Shown piece by piece: positions 1-8,765 of a DNA stretch of 64,000 nt. A program made the position numbers and the translations under genes. Position 1 is the stretch's first letter; each line of letters opens with the position of its first letter. Source of the DNA: an uncultured Bacteroidales bacterium (GTDB lineage: Bacteria > Bacteroidota > Bacteroidia > Bacteroidales > F082). The DNA lies in NCBI GenBank assembly GCA_947303085.1, contig CAMYXP010000002.1, forward strand, positions 124,001-188,000. The letters are read 5' to 3'. Below the pieces are notes generated by a model. That model did no database searches. It was not told the origin of the DNA and saw only the letters and a list, made by a program, of their open reading frames with translations.

Positions 1-100
1 TTTCGACGATCGCCAGCCATTCATCTCAAATCTGTCAGTAATAGATTTGATCTTCAACGAAGGACCGGAAGCGGTTAATTACCTGGATACGCTATTCTGA
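1..100 (+). CDS. C-terminal end of a WbqC-like protein (partial)
   Basis: The reading frame beginning at base 2 is open from the window edge to a TGA at 98-100 and gives about 32 residues with the core NLSVIDLIFNEGPEAVNYL. This resembles the C-terminal signature of Bacteroidota WbqC-family proteins, which are small proteins of uncertain enzymatic role often near polysaccharide or envelope genes. The rest of the gene lies outside the window, so the assignment depends on this short tail. The gene converges on the HD phosphohydrolase gene and the two stop regions overlap by 26 bases. Confidence 0.55.
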   Translation, partial: FDDRQPFISNLSVIDLIFNEGPEAVNYLDTLF

Positions 101-2141
101 CGTGATAGATACTCATCAGCTTCTTCTTCAGCACCTTCTTCGTGACGTTGATGTCGTGGAAGGTGATGTTGGTGTTGTCGAACTGATTTGCCTTCATCTG
201 TCCGTCGATGATGTTGTCGACAAGTTTATTCAATGATTCCTCGGTTTTATCTTTCATGCTACGTGAGGCGGCTTCCACAGCGTCGCACATCATCAGCACG
301 GCGGTCTCCTTCGAGAACGGCACAGGACCGTGATAGCAGAAGTCGCGTTCGTCGACGCCGTCAGGGTTTTCACGCAGTTCCATCTGATAGAAATACTCGG
401 TGCGGCGGGTGCCGTGGTGAGTTCTCACAAAGTCGATAATCTGCTCAGGAATATGGTATTCGCGACAGATCTCGATGCCGTCGATCACGTGGCTGATGAT
501 AATCTGGGCGCTCTCGGTATATGAGACGTCGTCGTGAGGGTTATACTTACCATTCTGATTTTCAATGAAATAGAAAGGATTCCTGGTCTTTCCGATGTCG
601 TGATACATGGCGCCTGTGCGGACGAGCAGCGGGTTGCCACCTATATTATATATAACCTCTTCGCAAAGGTCGGCCACCTGCATCGCATGCTGGAAGGTAC
701 CTGGTGCCTCGGAAGCTAGTTTGCGCAGCAGCGGACTGTTGGTGTTGCTCAGCTCGAGCAGCGAGAGGTCGGTGACGAAGCCGAAGACACGCTCAAACAG
801 GAACGCGAGCGGCAGCGAGAGCATGGTGAAGAAGGCGTTGCCGGCGTAGATGATGACGACACGCCACGAGAAGGCGTCGAAACCACCGTCGAAGATAAGC
901 ATCATGCCCAGATACACGATGACGTAGGTCAGGAATACCGCCAGCGAAGTGCCGAAATAACTGGCTCTGCGGGTGCGGCGTATCATGCTGAACACCGCCA
1001 CGAACGACACCAGCAGCTGCACAAAGAAATACTGGAACGGGTTAGGCACCGCTAAGCTTATGATTATCAGCGTCATAACCTGCACCACTATGGACACGCG
1101 CGCGTCGAAGAACGTCATCAACAGCATCGCCATGATCGCGACCGGCATAAAGTAGATGAAGGTCGGAGCAAACTTCAGCAGCAGGAAAGACGGTACGATA
1201 GTAAACAGCATCAACAGCAAAATAAGGTTGATGTAACGCAGATGCTCGAAAATATCGGGGCGTAACAGCTTGAGTGTCAGGTACAAAGCCAAGAAGACAA
1301 TGCTCACAAGCAACAGCTGGCCGTAGAAAACAAAGTTTTTGCTGAAGAAATTGTTCTCGGTGATATCGGCGTATTCGCGCTGTAACGAGCTGAGTACCTG
1401 ATACTTATATTCTGTAACAATCTCGCCTTCCATGATGATCAGCTCATCTTTCTGAACCATACCAAAAGTGAGCATGATATTGTCGACAGCCATCTTCTCG
1501 GCCTGTTTTGTCATGCTCTCCGAATAAATCACATTTTGGCGCAGCGAGCTATGTAACAAATTGTTAATCAATTGCATAGTACTGTAGTCGGAGATGCTTG
1601 TCAGGCGGCCGTGGATGTAAGCCGAAGCCGATGCCATGGTGTTGAGGTCACCGTAGAGGCAGTTGGTTTGAATCTTGTTGCGCACCACCACCACCTGCTC
1701 GTCGCCCTTGAAACTGTTGGTGCGGTCGTTTTTCGCCACCACGCCGTTGTTTTCGATATGGTCGTAGATATTTACAATGAGATTTTCGTAATATGCCTTG
1801 TCGCCGATGGTGTCATTCCATTGATCTTCAAAGTCTTTCAGCAGTTTTTCGCGGCCGTTTTCAGTGCCGAGAGCGTCGAAGACGAAGATAGGCTCGATGT
1901 TTTTCAAAGCCTCTTCCTTCTCCTTTCTCACTTCATCGTCGGTCTTGTAAATCGGGAAGTTGAACGGAGCATAAAGCGTTTCGTGCTGCCATGGGCGCAT
2001 TTTCTGGTATTCATACTTGAATTTCACGCTTCTGGGCATCAGCGAAACCACAATGGCGAGCGTCAAAATGAAACCCAAAACCTTCATAATGCCATAATAA
2101 GAATGGCGGATTTTTTCTGCTATATTTTTTATCTTACTCAT
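75..2141 (-). CDS. 7TM-HD family phosphohydrolase (PgpH-like, probable c-di-AMP phosphodiesterase)
   Basis: The 688-residue protein has the three-part PgpH layout. One N-terminal membrane segment is followed by an extracytoplasmic 7TMR-HDED region (about 45-265). A block of hydrophobic helices follows (about 270-460), then a cytoplasmic HD domain with the YHDIGKT motif (H514, D515) and a downstream HHGT. In this family the HD domain hydrolyses cyclic di-AMP to pApA. I place the start at the ATG at 2141 (MSKIKNI). The open frame runs further to a TTG at 2150, but the ATG gives a normal positively charged start before the first membrane helix. Family assignment is strong; the substrate is inferred from the family. 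Confidence 0.85.
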   Translation of the reverse strand: MSKIKNIAEKIRHSYYGIMKVLGFILTLAIVVSLMPRSVKFKYEYQKMRPWQHETLYAPFNFPIYKTDDEVRKEKEEALKNIEPIFVFDALGTENGREKLLKDFEDQWNDTIGDKAYYENLIVNIYDHIENNGVVAKNDRTNSFKGDEQVVVVRNKIQTNCLYGDLNTMASASAYIHGRLTSISDYSTMQLINNLLHSSLRQNVIYSESMTKQAEKMAVDNIMLTFGMVQKDELIIMEGEIVTEYKYQVLSSLQREYADITENNFFSKNFVFYGQLLLVSIVFLALYLTLKLLRPDIFEHLRYINLILLLMLFTIVPSFLLLKFAPTFIYFMPVAIMAMLLMTFFDARVSIVVQVMTLIIISLAVPNPFQYFFVQLLVSFVAVFSMIRRTRRASYFGTSLAVFLTYVIVYLGMMLIFDGGFDAFSWRVVIIYAGNAFFTMLSLPLAFLFERVFGFVTDLSLLELSNTNSPLLRKLASEAPGTFQHAMQVADLCEEVIYNIGGNPLLVRTGAMYHDIGKTRNPFYFIENQNGKYNPHDDVSYTESAQIIISHVIDGIEICREYHIPEQIIDFVRTHHGTRRTEYFYQMELRENPDGVDERDFCYHGPVPFSKETAVLMMCDAVEAASRSMKDKTEESLNKLVDNIIDGQMKANQFDNTNITFHDINVTKKVLKKKLMSIYHVRIAYPGN

Positions 2142-2194
2142 AATCAACAACTTACAATCAGAACAAGATTTTTATCAAAACAAAATAATTTAAC

Positions 2195-2227
2195 TTGTAA
2201 AAATACAAAAAAATTCTCGTAACTTTG
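2195..2227 (+). promoter_or_regulatory. Promoter of the NlpC/P60 gene
   Basis: The -7 element TAACTTTG lies at 2220-2227, 17 bases before the ATG at 2245. A TTG at 2195-2197 is a possible -33 element, with a 22-base spacer that is slightly longer than the usual 19-21. Confidence 0.6.
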
Positions 2228-2244
2228 CAAAAAAAGTTACAAAT

Positions 2245-2943
2245 ATGTTTGGAATCTGCACTTTATCGGCTATTAGCGTGCGAAAAGAGCCTCGTCATGA
2301 GAGTGAATTGGTGACTGAATTGCTTTTCAACGACCTTTACGAAGTTTTGGAAAATCGTGGCGACTGGCTTTATATAAAGATGGAATACGACGGCTATGAA
2401 GGCTGGATTAGGAGTCTGCAACACTTTGAGATTCAGGAAGATGCGTATAAAGCACTGGCTTCGAGCGATTGTTATGTCGTCAACAATCCGATTGAGTTGT
2501 ATGATTCAAAAGTCTTGACATTTGGAACTACTATCTACGCGAAAGACAAATGCTGCATCGAGGCTAACAGCTTTATTAACAATGCGTTAAAGCTTCTCGA
2601 CGTGCCATATCTCTGGGGTGGGCGCACCGTTTTCGGCATCGACTGCTCCGCTTTCGTACAGCTCTGCGCAAAAACCGTCGGCATCAAGCTCCCGCGCGAT
2701 GCCTCTCAACAGGTAGAATGCGGTGAAGACGTGTATTTCCTCACCGAAGCGCAGCCAGGTGACCTCGCGTTTTTTGAAAACGAAGAGCATCACATCGTGC
2801 ACGTCGGCATCATTTTGGATAATGAAAAAATCATTCATGCCTCCGGAAAAGTGAGGATTGATTCATTAGACCAGACCGGCATATTTAATAAGGAATTGGG
2901 GAAGCATACGCACTTTTTGAGTACCATTAAAAGGATCAACTAA
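2245..2943 (+). CDS. SH3-domain NlpC/P60 family cell-wall peptidase
   Basis: The 232-residue protein has an N-terminal bacterial SH3-like region (about 1-110, with a GDWLYIKM strand) and a C-terminal NlpC/P60 (peptidase family C40) domain. The catalytic Cys is C134 in GIDCSAFVQ and the His is H186 in HVGIIL. Such enzymes cut the D-gamma-Glu-diaminopimelate link in peptidoglycan stem peptides, like dipeptidyl-peptidase VI. I see no clear signal peptide: the N-terminus MFGICTLSAI is only weakly hydrophobic. It may therefore act on recycled muropeptides in the cytoplasm. It has its own promoter and is divergent from the HD gene. Confidence 0.85.
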   Translation: MFGICTLSAISVRKEPRHESELVTELLFNDLYEVLENRGDWLYIKMEYDGYEGWIRSLQHFEIQEDAYKALASSDCYVVNNPIELYDSKVLTFGTTIYAKDKCCIEANSFINNALKLLDVPYLWGGRTVFGIDCSAFVQLCAKTVGIKLPRDASQQVECGEDVYFLTEAQPGDLAFFENEEHHIVHVGIILDNEKIIHASGKVRIDSLDQTGIFNKELGKHTHFLSTIKRIN

Positions 2944-2949
2944 TCAGTA

Positions 2950-3036
2950 TGAGGCTCCTCGCCCCTTGCGGGGCTCGGAATGACAACGGATCAATAAACA
3001 GTACCGCTGTCATTCCGAACGAAGTGAGGAATCTCA
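2950..3036. repeat. Paired inverted REP-like element (GGAATGACA family)
   Basis: Two inverted copies of a roughly 35-bp palindromic repeat (2950-2989 and 3004-3036) can fold into one long hairpin with a short loop. Each ends in the core CGGAATGACA. It lies just after the NlpC stop and before the stop of the convergent methyltransferase gene, where it could act as a two-way terminator. Related copies occur at 3734, 14559, 15055, 46279 and 60477. Confidence 0.7.
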
Positions 3037-3045
3037 TTATAACAC

Positions 3046-4731
3046 CTAAAACACTTTAAATATCTCAGAATCAATAAGTTTCACCGCCTCACCGTTCCCT
3101 TTCAGCACCTCATCAACCAATTGCGTCAGTTTTTTGTCAGTTTCAGGTAAAATCTCCGGGAACGGCAGTTCCATGAGGTTGCCTTTCAGGATTTTTATCT
3201 CGCCGAAGAGCGATTTGTAAAGGAATTTAAACATTTCACTGTTGAGAAATGCCAGCACGGTTTTTATTGACATCCCAGGGATGCGCGGGATTAGGATGTT
3301 CGCGCTGTTGAGGAACAGACTTTTACTGTTGTCGTAAGAGAAAACAAGGTTTTTCGATATGAATTTATAAACCAGTTTCTCGTCAGCACGATAGATTTCA
3401 TCTTTTGCAACCTGTTGAAAATCAGAGCGTTCGTACTTAATATAACGCGTCGGCTTTTTCAAAGTGTACGCTTCAATATCCTTGCCTGTGTAAATCGGCT
3501 CCAAACCCCTGCCCTGTTTGTTTTTTACCTTGTTTTTATTATCCCCGGTGATGACTCCCAATGCCCAGACGCTGTCTTTCAGAGTGTACTTCTTTTTTGC
3601 AAGGATTTTCTGCACTTTTTCGAGGTCAGAATCGGATAACAGATTGAAATTCAGGTTTTTAGTGAGACTGAAGGCGTCTTTTGAAACGGAACGAGACAAG
3701 CCATTTTCATTAACTGTTACGTAATGTTTAGCAGGTTCCTCGCCCCTACGGGGCTCGGAATGACAAGCGGATATATCAATATACTTTGTCTGAACTCCGG
3801 AAAAAGCGCCAGGATAACGTGTAATCGACTGTAAATCACCATGTTCAAGCAAGAATCTGCGGAAATTGCGATGGCATTTCACATTCAGAATCGACTCAGG
3901 CAGCAGGAATCGAATTGTGCCGCCGTCTTTAAGCTGACCGAATGACTTTTCAAAGAAAAAAGAGAAGCTTTCTTTGGTCGGAATCGGGTTGTTTTTCTCA
4001 TCAAAAAGCACCGCACCCCACGGAGGATTGCTGATGATATAGTCAAATTTTATCTTAAAGTTTTCCTTTAAATAGTCACAGCAAATTATTTGAGGTTCAA
4101 ATATTTCCGTTTTAAATCTAAGCAGTAAATTTATCTTCGCTATCATCACGGCGATGGGGTCGTTATCGCAACCAAAGATTTGCGACGGCTTAGCGCCTTC
4201 GAGTGCCAGAATGAACGCTCCGCTGCCGCAGCACGGGTCAAAAAACGTCTGATCTTTTGAAAAATCAAGGTTTTTCGTCATGTTGCGAGCCACTTCGCGC
4301 GGAGTATAGTAAGAACCTTTGCGGTTTTTCTCGCCTTCGAGGAGGAAACACTGGTAGAGAAGGCCGAGGAGATCGGATTCATCGGTGGGGAGAGGCAATT
4401 GCGCTAACTTTAAGATCTCTAAGGTCTTTAGGGACTCTAAGGTGTGCGCAACATGTGCCTTTTCAATTATTCCAGCCTCTTTCAGAAGCCTCGCTCCCAC
4501 TGAATAAATCACATCCTCAACTTTATAATGCTGCTCCTTACAAAAATTCACAAACCGTTGAATATCAGCGACATTCTCTTTATTTGAGAAATATTCAACC
4601 GGCACAATAGTCTTCGTCGAGAGCTGTTTATTTGCACGCGACATCAGCCTTCCTTTGCCGTTGGAATGCAGACGTTTCCAGTTGCGGCTCGTAGCAGGAG
4701 AAATAATACTTTTTTGCTCGATACTATTCAT
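3046..4731 (-). CDS. Orphan N6-adenine DNA methyltransferase (Eco57I/TaqI-like)
   Basis: The 561-residue protein carries the SAM-binding motif DPCCGSGAF (around residue 165) and the catalytic NPPWG motif (around 235) of gamma-class N6-adenine methyltransferases. Its C-terminal half resembles TaqI/Eco57I-type target recognition, ending in a typical LMELPFPEI segment. YYTPREVARNM before the SAM motif is usual for this group. No restriction nuclease gene is adjacent and no nuclease domain is visible, so it looks like a solitary methylase or the modification remnant of a type IIG-like enzyme. Residues about 322-333 (CHSEPRRGEEP) are translated from a REP-like repeat inserted in frame. The ATG at 4731 follows a -7 element at 4740-4747 by only a few bases. 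Confidence 0.8.
   Translation of the reverse strand: MNSIEQKSIISPATSRNWKRLHSNGKGRLMSRANKQLSTKTIVPVEYFSNKENVADIQRFVNFCKEQHYKVEDVIYSVGARLLKEAGIIEKAHVAHTLESLKTLEILKLAQLPLPTDESDLLGLLYQCFLLEGEKNRKGSYYTPREVARNMTKNLDFSKDQTFFDPCCGSGAFILALEGAKPSQIFGCDNDPIAVMIAKINLLLRFKTEIFEPQIICCDYLKENFKIKFDYIISNPPWGAVLFDEKNNPIPTKESFSFFFEKSFGQLKDGGTIRFLLPESILNVKCHRNFRRFLLEHGDLQSITRYPGAFSGVQTKYIDISACHSEPRRGEEPAKHYVTVNENGLSRSVSKDAFSLTKNLNFNLLSDSDLEKVQKILAKKKYTLKDSVWALGVITGDNKNKVKNKQGRGLEPIYTGKDIEAYTLKKPTRYIKYERSDFQQVAKDEIYRADEKLVYKFISKNLVFSYDNSKSLFLNSANILIPRIPGMSIKTVLAFLNSEMFKFLYKSLFGEIKILKGNLMELPFPEILPETDKKLTQLVDEVLKGNGEAVKLIDSEIFKVF
3734..3765 (-). repeat. REP-like element inside the methyltransferase coding sequence
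   Basis: This 32-bp stretch is almost identical to the left half of the element at 2950-2989 (same CCTCGCCCCT and CTCGGAATGACA blocks; one base shorter in the loop). It is read through in frame and contributes the peptide CHSEPRRGEEP to the methyltransferase. Confidence 0.8.
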
Positions 4732-4739
4732 AATTTTTG

Positions 4740-4787
4740 CAAAAATATTAATTTTTTTGAAAAATCTAAAAAAGTTTTTTAACTTTG
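4740..4787. promoter_or_regulatory. Divergent promoters of the methyltransferase and P5C dehydrogenase genes
   Basis: On the minus strand TATTTTTG lies at 4747-4740 for the methyltransferase gene. On the plus strand TTTG at 4756-4759, a 20-base spacer and TAACTTTG at 4780-4787 form a near-ideal Bacteroidota promoter for the dehydrogenase gene. The two core promoters lie within 50 bases, so one bound factor could affect both. Confidence 0.7.
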
Positions 4788-4830
4788 CAGATTGATTTTT
4801 GGAAATTACTAACCATTAAATAATTAACTC

Positions 4831-6459
4831 ATGAATAACGCATTATTTCAATTTGCACATCCTGCTAACGAGCCTGTGAAAGAATACAGACCGGGCAGCC
4901 CTGAGCGCGTCGCTTTGGAGAAAGAACTCGAGAAACAATCGAAAGAAGTCGTGGAAATCCCAATCATCATCGGTGGTAAGGAAATCCGCACCGGCGACAT
5001 GGGCGAAGTGGTGATGCCACACAACCACAAGCATGTGATTGCAAAATACCATAAAGTAGGCGAAAAAGAGGTCAACATGGCTATCGAAGCCGCTCTGAAG
5101 GCCAAGAAAGACTGGGAAAACACACCATGGGTGGAGAGAGCTTCAATCATGGCACGTATCGGTCAGATGCTGGCAACAAAATACCGCGCACGCATCAACG
5201 CGGCATGTATGCTCGGCCAGAGCAAGAACTGCTTCCAGGCTGAAATCGACTCGGCTTGCGAGACCATCGACTTCTACCGCTTCAACAACTACTATGCCGG
5301 CAACCTCTATTCAGAGCAGCCTTCATCGAGTCCAGATCAGCTCAACCGCGTGGAATACCGTCCACTCGAGGGCTTCATCATGGCTGTGACACCGTTCAAC
5401 TTCACCTCTATCGCTTCGAACTTGAACATGACACCTGCTTTGATGGGTAACACCACAATCTGGAAACCATCAACGACAGCATTGCTTTCGAACTATCATA
5501 TCATGCAGATCGCAATGGAAGCCGGTCTTCCGGCTGGCGTCGTGAACTTCCTGCCAGGCAAGGGTTCGTTGATTGGCGGCGTCGCCTTGAACAACCCTAA
5601 CCTCGCCGGTATCCACTTCACCGGTTCTACAGCCACATTCCAGGGTCTCTGGAAGGGCGTAGGCGTGAATATCGCCAACTACAAGTCATATCCACGTCTC
5701 GTCGGTGAGACAGGCGGCAAGGACTTCATCTTCGCTCACAGCTCGGCAAATCCACGCGAGGTGGCATGCGCCATCGTCCGCGGTGCCTTCGAATATCAAG
5801 GTCAGAAATGCTCGGCAGCATCACGCGCATATATTCCTACATCGATGTGGAACGAGGTGAAACAGATCGTCGGCGACATGCTCAGCACCATCAAGATGGG
5901 CGACGTCACAGACTTCACCAACTACGTCAACGCTGTCATCGATGAGGCCTCGTTCGACAACTGCAAAGGCTACATCGACAGAGCAAAAGCCAGCAAGGAC
6001 GCTGAGATCGTGTTCGGTGGCAAGTGCGACAAGAGCGTCGGTTACTTCGTCGAGCCAACCGTCATCCTCGCCAAGGTTCCGAACTACGAGTCGATGGCTC
6101 AGGAGATCTTCGGACCAATCATCACAGTCTACGTGTACGACGACAAGAAATACGAAGAAACACTGGAACTTTGCGACACCACATCACCTTACGCATTGAC
6201 AGGAGCTATCTTCGTCAACGACCTCAAGGCACGTCAGCTCGCAGATCAGAAGCTGAAATATGCCGCAGGTAACTTCTACATCAACGACAAGCCAACAGGC
6301 GCCGTCGTGGGATGCCAGCCATTCGGTGGCTCACGCGCATCAGGCACCAACGACAAAGCTGGTGGTTTGTGGAACCTCATCCGCTGGACGAATCCACGCG
6401 CCATCAAGGAGACGTTTGTTCCTGCAACGGAATACGGATATCCGTTCTTAGCTAAGTAA
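4831..6459 (+). CDS. L-glutamate gamma-semialdehyde (1-pyrroline-5-carboxylate) dehydrogenase
   Basis: This 542-residue aldehyde dehydrogenase oxidises glutamate semialdehyde (P5C), from proline or arginine/ornithine breakdown, to glutamate with NAD+. Diagnostic features are FNFTSIASNLNMTPALMGNT near residue 190, the catalytic Glu E293 in VGETGGKDF and the nucleophile C327 in GQKCSAASR. The length matches stand-alone P5C dehydrogenases (rocA/pruA type) without a proline dehydrogenase domain. It has its own strong promoter. With the surface peptidases and the ADP-forming acyl-CoA synthetase it fits an amino-acid-fermenting lifestyle (inference). Confidence 0.93.
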   Translation: MNNALFQFAHPANEPVKEYRPGSPERVALEKELEKQSKEVVEIPIIIGGKEIRTGDMGEVVMPHNHKHVIAKYHKVGEKEVNMAIEAALKAKKDWENTPWVERASIMARIGQMLATKYRARINAACMLGQSKNCFQAEIDSACETIDFYRFNNYYAGNLYSEQPSSSPDQLNRVEYRPLEGFIMAVTPFNFTSIASNLNMTPALMGNTTIWKPSTTALLSNYHIMQIAMEAGLPAGVVNFLPGKGSLIGGVALNNPNLAGIHFTGSTATFQGLWKGVGVNIANYKSYPRLVGETGGKDFIFAHSSANPREVACAIVRGAFEYQGQKCSAASRAYIPTSMWNEVKQIVGDMLSTIKMGDVTDFTNYVNAVIDEASFDNCKGYIDRAKASKDAEIVFGGKCDKSVGYFVEPTVILAKVPNYESMAQEIFGPIITVYVYDDKKYEETLELCDTTSPYALTGAIFVNDLKARQLADQKLKYAAGNFYINDKPTGAVVGCQPFGGSRASGTNDKAGGLWNLIRWTNPRAIKETFVPATEYGYPFLAK

Positions 6460-6468
6460 ACAAACTTT

Positions 6469-6534
6469 GGCTATTAGCTATTGGCCATTGGCTGTTATTT
6501 TTTAACGACCAATGGCTAATTTTTTGCCAATAGC
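6469..6534. terminator. Nested hairpin built from heptanucleotide repeats between convergent genes
   Basis: Four 7-bp units (GGCTATT, AGCTATT, GGCCATT, GGCTGTT) run from 6469 to 6496, and inverted units follow at about 6503-6541. Outer arms 6477-6485 and 6526-6534 (GCTATTGGC/GCCAATAGC) and inner arms 6485-6491 and 6509-6515 (CCATTGG/CCAATGG) can pair around T-rich loops. The site between two convergent stops suits a bidirectional terminator. Confidence 0.6.
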
Positions 6535-6546
6535 CAACGGCCGATG

Positions 6547-7314
6547 TTACTTGATTACGCGGTAAATCAATTCTTCACCTGGTCGCGCGAGCCGCAGGCG
6601 AGCGCGTTGTTCGTCGGAGAATTCATAATAGATGCGGTTGGCATCGACGGTGAAGCCAGCGTTTTCTAGCACTTTGGCGTAGTCACGACCGAACTGGCGA
6701 ACATGGTCGTACTGACCGAAACAGCGTTTGCGCTCTTCCGGGTCGGTGATTGACGGGTCTTCCCAAGTGTCAACGTCAGGATTTATTGGGACAAGCAGAA
6801 TCGCCCAGCCGCCTGGTTTGAGGATTCGTTTTATCTCCGAAAAGGCTTTATTCACATCGTCGACATGCTCCAAAACATGGTTGCAAATCACCACATCGTA
6901 TTGATTATCAGGAAGATTGATATTTGTGACATCAAGTTTCAAATCTGCAATCGGAGAATCAAGGTCAGCAGTAGTGTAATCGAGGTTTTTGAGCGCTTTA
7001 AAACGCTTCAGAAACGGCTGTTCGGGAGCAAAATGCAACACCTTCAGATTGTCGGTGAAAAAGCCTGTTTTCTCCTTCAAATACAGCCAAAGCAGACGAT
7101 GACGCTCAAGTGAGAGACACTTGGGACACAAACGGTTATCCATCGCCTTGCCATAGCCGTAAGGCAAAAACTTACGGAAATGCTTGCCGCAAACAGGACA
7201 TTCAACCTTATTTCCAATATAAAACGGACGTATCAAAAAGCTGAACAGCGCACTGAAACGAATCAGCGTCTGACGCGGGAAAATCTTTGTAAATAAAGCG
7301 ATTAACTTTTTCAT
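6547..7314 (-). CDS. Class I SAM-dependent methyltransferase with an N-terminal zinc-ribbon-like motif
   Basis: The 255-residue protein has a Methyltransf_11-like core with VVICNHVLEHVDD (motif IV region) and LKPGGWAILLVP. Before it lies a CPVCG...CPKC pair that could bind zinc. The start is the ATG at 7314, which overlaps the glycosyltransferase stop as ATGA. The open frame extends 12 codons further upstream, but those lie inside the neighbour. Coupling to a glycosyltransferase and a flippase suggests that it modifies a surface glycan or its lipid carrier (inference); the substrate cannot be read from the sequence. Confidence 0.8.
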   Translation of the reverse strand: MKKLIALFTKIFPRQTLIRFSALFSFLIRPFYIGNKVECPVCGKHFRKFLPYGYGKAMDNRLCPKCLSLERHRLLWLYLKEKTGFFTDNLKVLHFAPEQPFLKRFKALKNLDYTTADLDSPIADLKLDVTNINLPDNQYDVVICNHVLEHVDDVNKAFSEIKRILKPGGWAILLVPINPDVDTWEDPSITDPEERKRCFGQYDHVRQFGRDYAKVLENAGFTVDANRIYYEFSDEQRARLRLARPGEELIYRVIK

Positions 7315-8435
7315 AACAACTTCAAAATTGCGTCGGTCATGTTCGACCACTGGTATTTCTTCTTCTCCTCCTTCACGCCATCAACCAATGAATCATAACG
7401 ATTGTTATCATAAAAATCGACCAAGGCATCGGCTATTGCAACAGGATTCGGCTCCACGACATAACCAACTTTTCCATTTGGAATTATCTCACCGAGGCCA
7501 CCCACATCAGTCACCAACATCGGCTTCTCGAAGTGATAAGCGACCTGCGTGACGCCGCTCTGAGTAGCCGATTTATAGGGCTGAACGACGATATCAGCAG
7601 TATTAAAGTAATACTTTACATCATCATCGTTAATATATTGATTTTCAATTATTACAAAATTATATAAACCAGCCTTTTCAATCTGTTCAAGATATGGTTT
7701 CGGGTCATCATAAAACTCTCCAGCGACGATAAGCTTCACGGGATATTTTCTGAGTCTATCATCCGCAAAAGCATCGATTAAAAGGTCGAGACCTTTATAG
7801 GCACGCACCAATCCGAAGAACAACATATAGCGATAATTCGGGTCAAGATTCAGCTTATGAATCGCCACATCTCGTTCGAGAATCTCGCCGAAATGGTCGT
7901 ACAAAGGATGCGGCGCAAAGACTTTCGGTTTGTTTTGCTTGTCGAGCGTCGCCACATCGTCCAAAACAGCCTTCGAAAGTGCCACGAAGCCGTCCATCGC
8001 CTTCACGAAATATTGTGGAAATAGCTTGTCGAGAAGCGATTTCTCGTGCGGTATCATATTGTGAATCAATCCGATACACTTCGTGTGGCGGTTTTTCTTT
8101 ATAACTCTGGCAATCTTTCCGAAACAAGGAGCGAAGAACGACATCCAGTAGGTGAAAATCACAATATCGGGATTCTTTTTACGAATCTCCTTCCCTACTT
8201 TAATCCAGTTTAACGGATTGATACTGTTGACTTTACGCTCAATCGGGATGCCTGCTGGAGCTTTCGCGTCGGAATACTGCGTCTTACCCGGGAAAAGGAA
8301 CGACGGATACTGAAGTTTGAATGTAACAACTTCAATATCAACACCTTCCGACGTAAACTCCTTTGCGAGCCTGTCGGTGAAGGCGGCAATTCCGCCACGG
8401 TAAGGATGCGATGTTCCGACGAGTATTAGCTTCAT
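7311..8435 (-). CDS. Glycosyltransferase family 4 protein
   Basis: The 374-residue protein is a GT-B fold glycosyltransferase. The N-terminal MKLILVGTSHPYRGGIAAFT carries the glycine-rich acceptor loop. The C-terminal half has FFGLVRAYKGLDLLIDAF and the donor-binding region ADIVVQPYKSATQSGVTQVAY typical of GT4. It transfers a sugar from a nucleotide sugar to an unknown acceptor. It is coupled by ATGA overlaps to the HMA protein gene upstream (8432-8435) and the methyltransferase gene downstream (7311-7314). There is no signal peptide, so it is cytoplasmic or peripheral to the membrane. Confidence 0.88.
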   Translation of the reverse strand: MKLILVGTSHPYRGGIAAFTDRLAKEFTSEGVDIEVVTFKLQYPSFLFPGKTQYSDAKAPAGIPIERKVNSINPLNWIKVGKEIRKKNPDIVIFTYWMSFFAPCFGKIARVIKKNRHTKCIGLIHNMIPHEKSLLDKLFPQYFVKAMDGFVALSKAVLDDVATLDKQNKPKVFAPHPLYDHFGEILERDVAIHKLNLDPNYRYMLFFGLVRAYKGLDLLIDAFADDRLRKYPVKLIVAGEFYDDPKPYLEQIEKAGLYNFVIIENQYINDDDVKYYFNTADIVVQPYKSATQSGVTQVAYHFEKPMLVTDVGGLGEIIPNGKVGYVVEPNPVAIADALVDFYDNNRYDSLVDGVKEEKKKYQWSNMTDAILKLL

Positions 8436-8761
8436 TTCTTATCCTTCTTACCCTCACTATCCTTCTTATCCTTATCTTTCGGTTCGACAACGATTGCCTT
8501 GTAATTGATTTTGGCGAAGGCCTTGATCAAGTTTTCAGGGTTTGTTTTCTCGCTATCGTATTGAATAGTAACGAGTTTGGTCTTCAAATCGGGATTGATA
8601 GCCTTCACTCCTTTTTCGAAGCGGATGTTATTCTTGATGCGTTTCACGCAATTTTCGCATTCAATCTCAGGTTCGGTCGTGAATACTACTTCTTTCACCT
8701 TTTGAGCTTGTACAAAAACTGCTAAAAACAACGCGAATGCCAATAAAACAAGCTTTTTCAT
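8432..8761 (-). CDS. Exported heavy-metal-associated (HMA) domain protein
   Basis: The 109-residue protein has a cleavable-looking signal peptide (about 1-19, ending VQAQ). One ferredoxin-like HMA domain follows, with C35 and C38 in IECENCVKRIK, the usual CxxC copper/zinc site. The tail is lysine-rich (KDKDKKDSEGKKDKK). It lies four bases downstream of a TonB receptor gene of a family commonly paired with such proteins, and its stop overlaps the start of the glycosyltransferase gene by ATGA. A role as periplasmic metal carrier or chaperone for the receptor is inferred from this pairing. Confidence 0.85.
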   Translation of the reverse strand: MKKLVLLAFALFLAVFVQAQKVKEVVFTTEPEIECENCVKRIKNNIRFEKGVKAINPDLKTKLVTIQYDSEKTNPENLIKAFAKINYKAIVVEPKDKDKKDSEGKKDKK

Positions 8762-8765
8762 GATA

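Noticed and set aside
1572..2222. 216-residue plus-strand frame opposite the HD phosphohydrolase gene
   Set aside because: Lies almost wholly over a conserved gene and runs through the divergent promoter; no domain is seen.
3046..4731. Part of a complete restriction-modification system
   Set aside because: Neighbouring genes are NlpC and P5C dehydrogenase; no endonuclease or specificity gene is adjacent.
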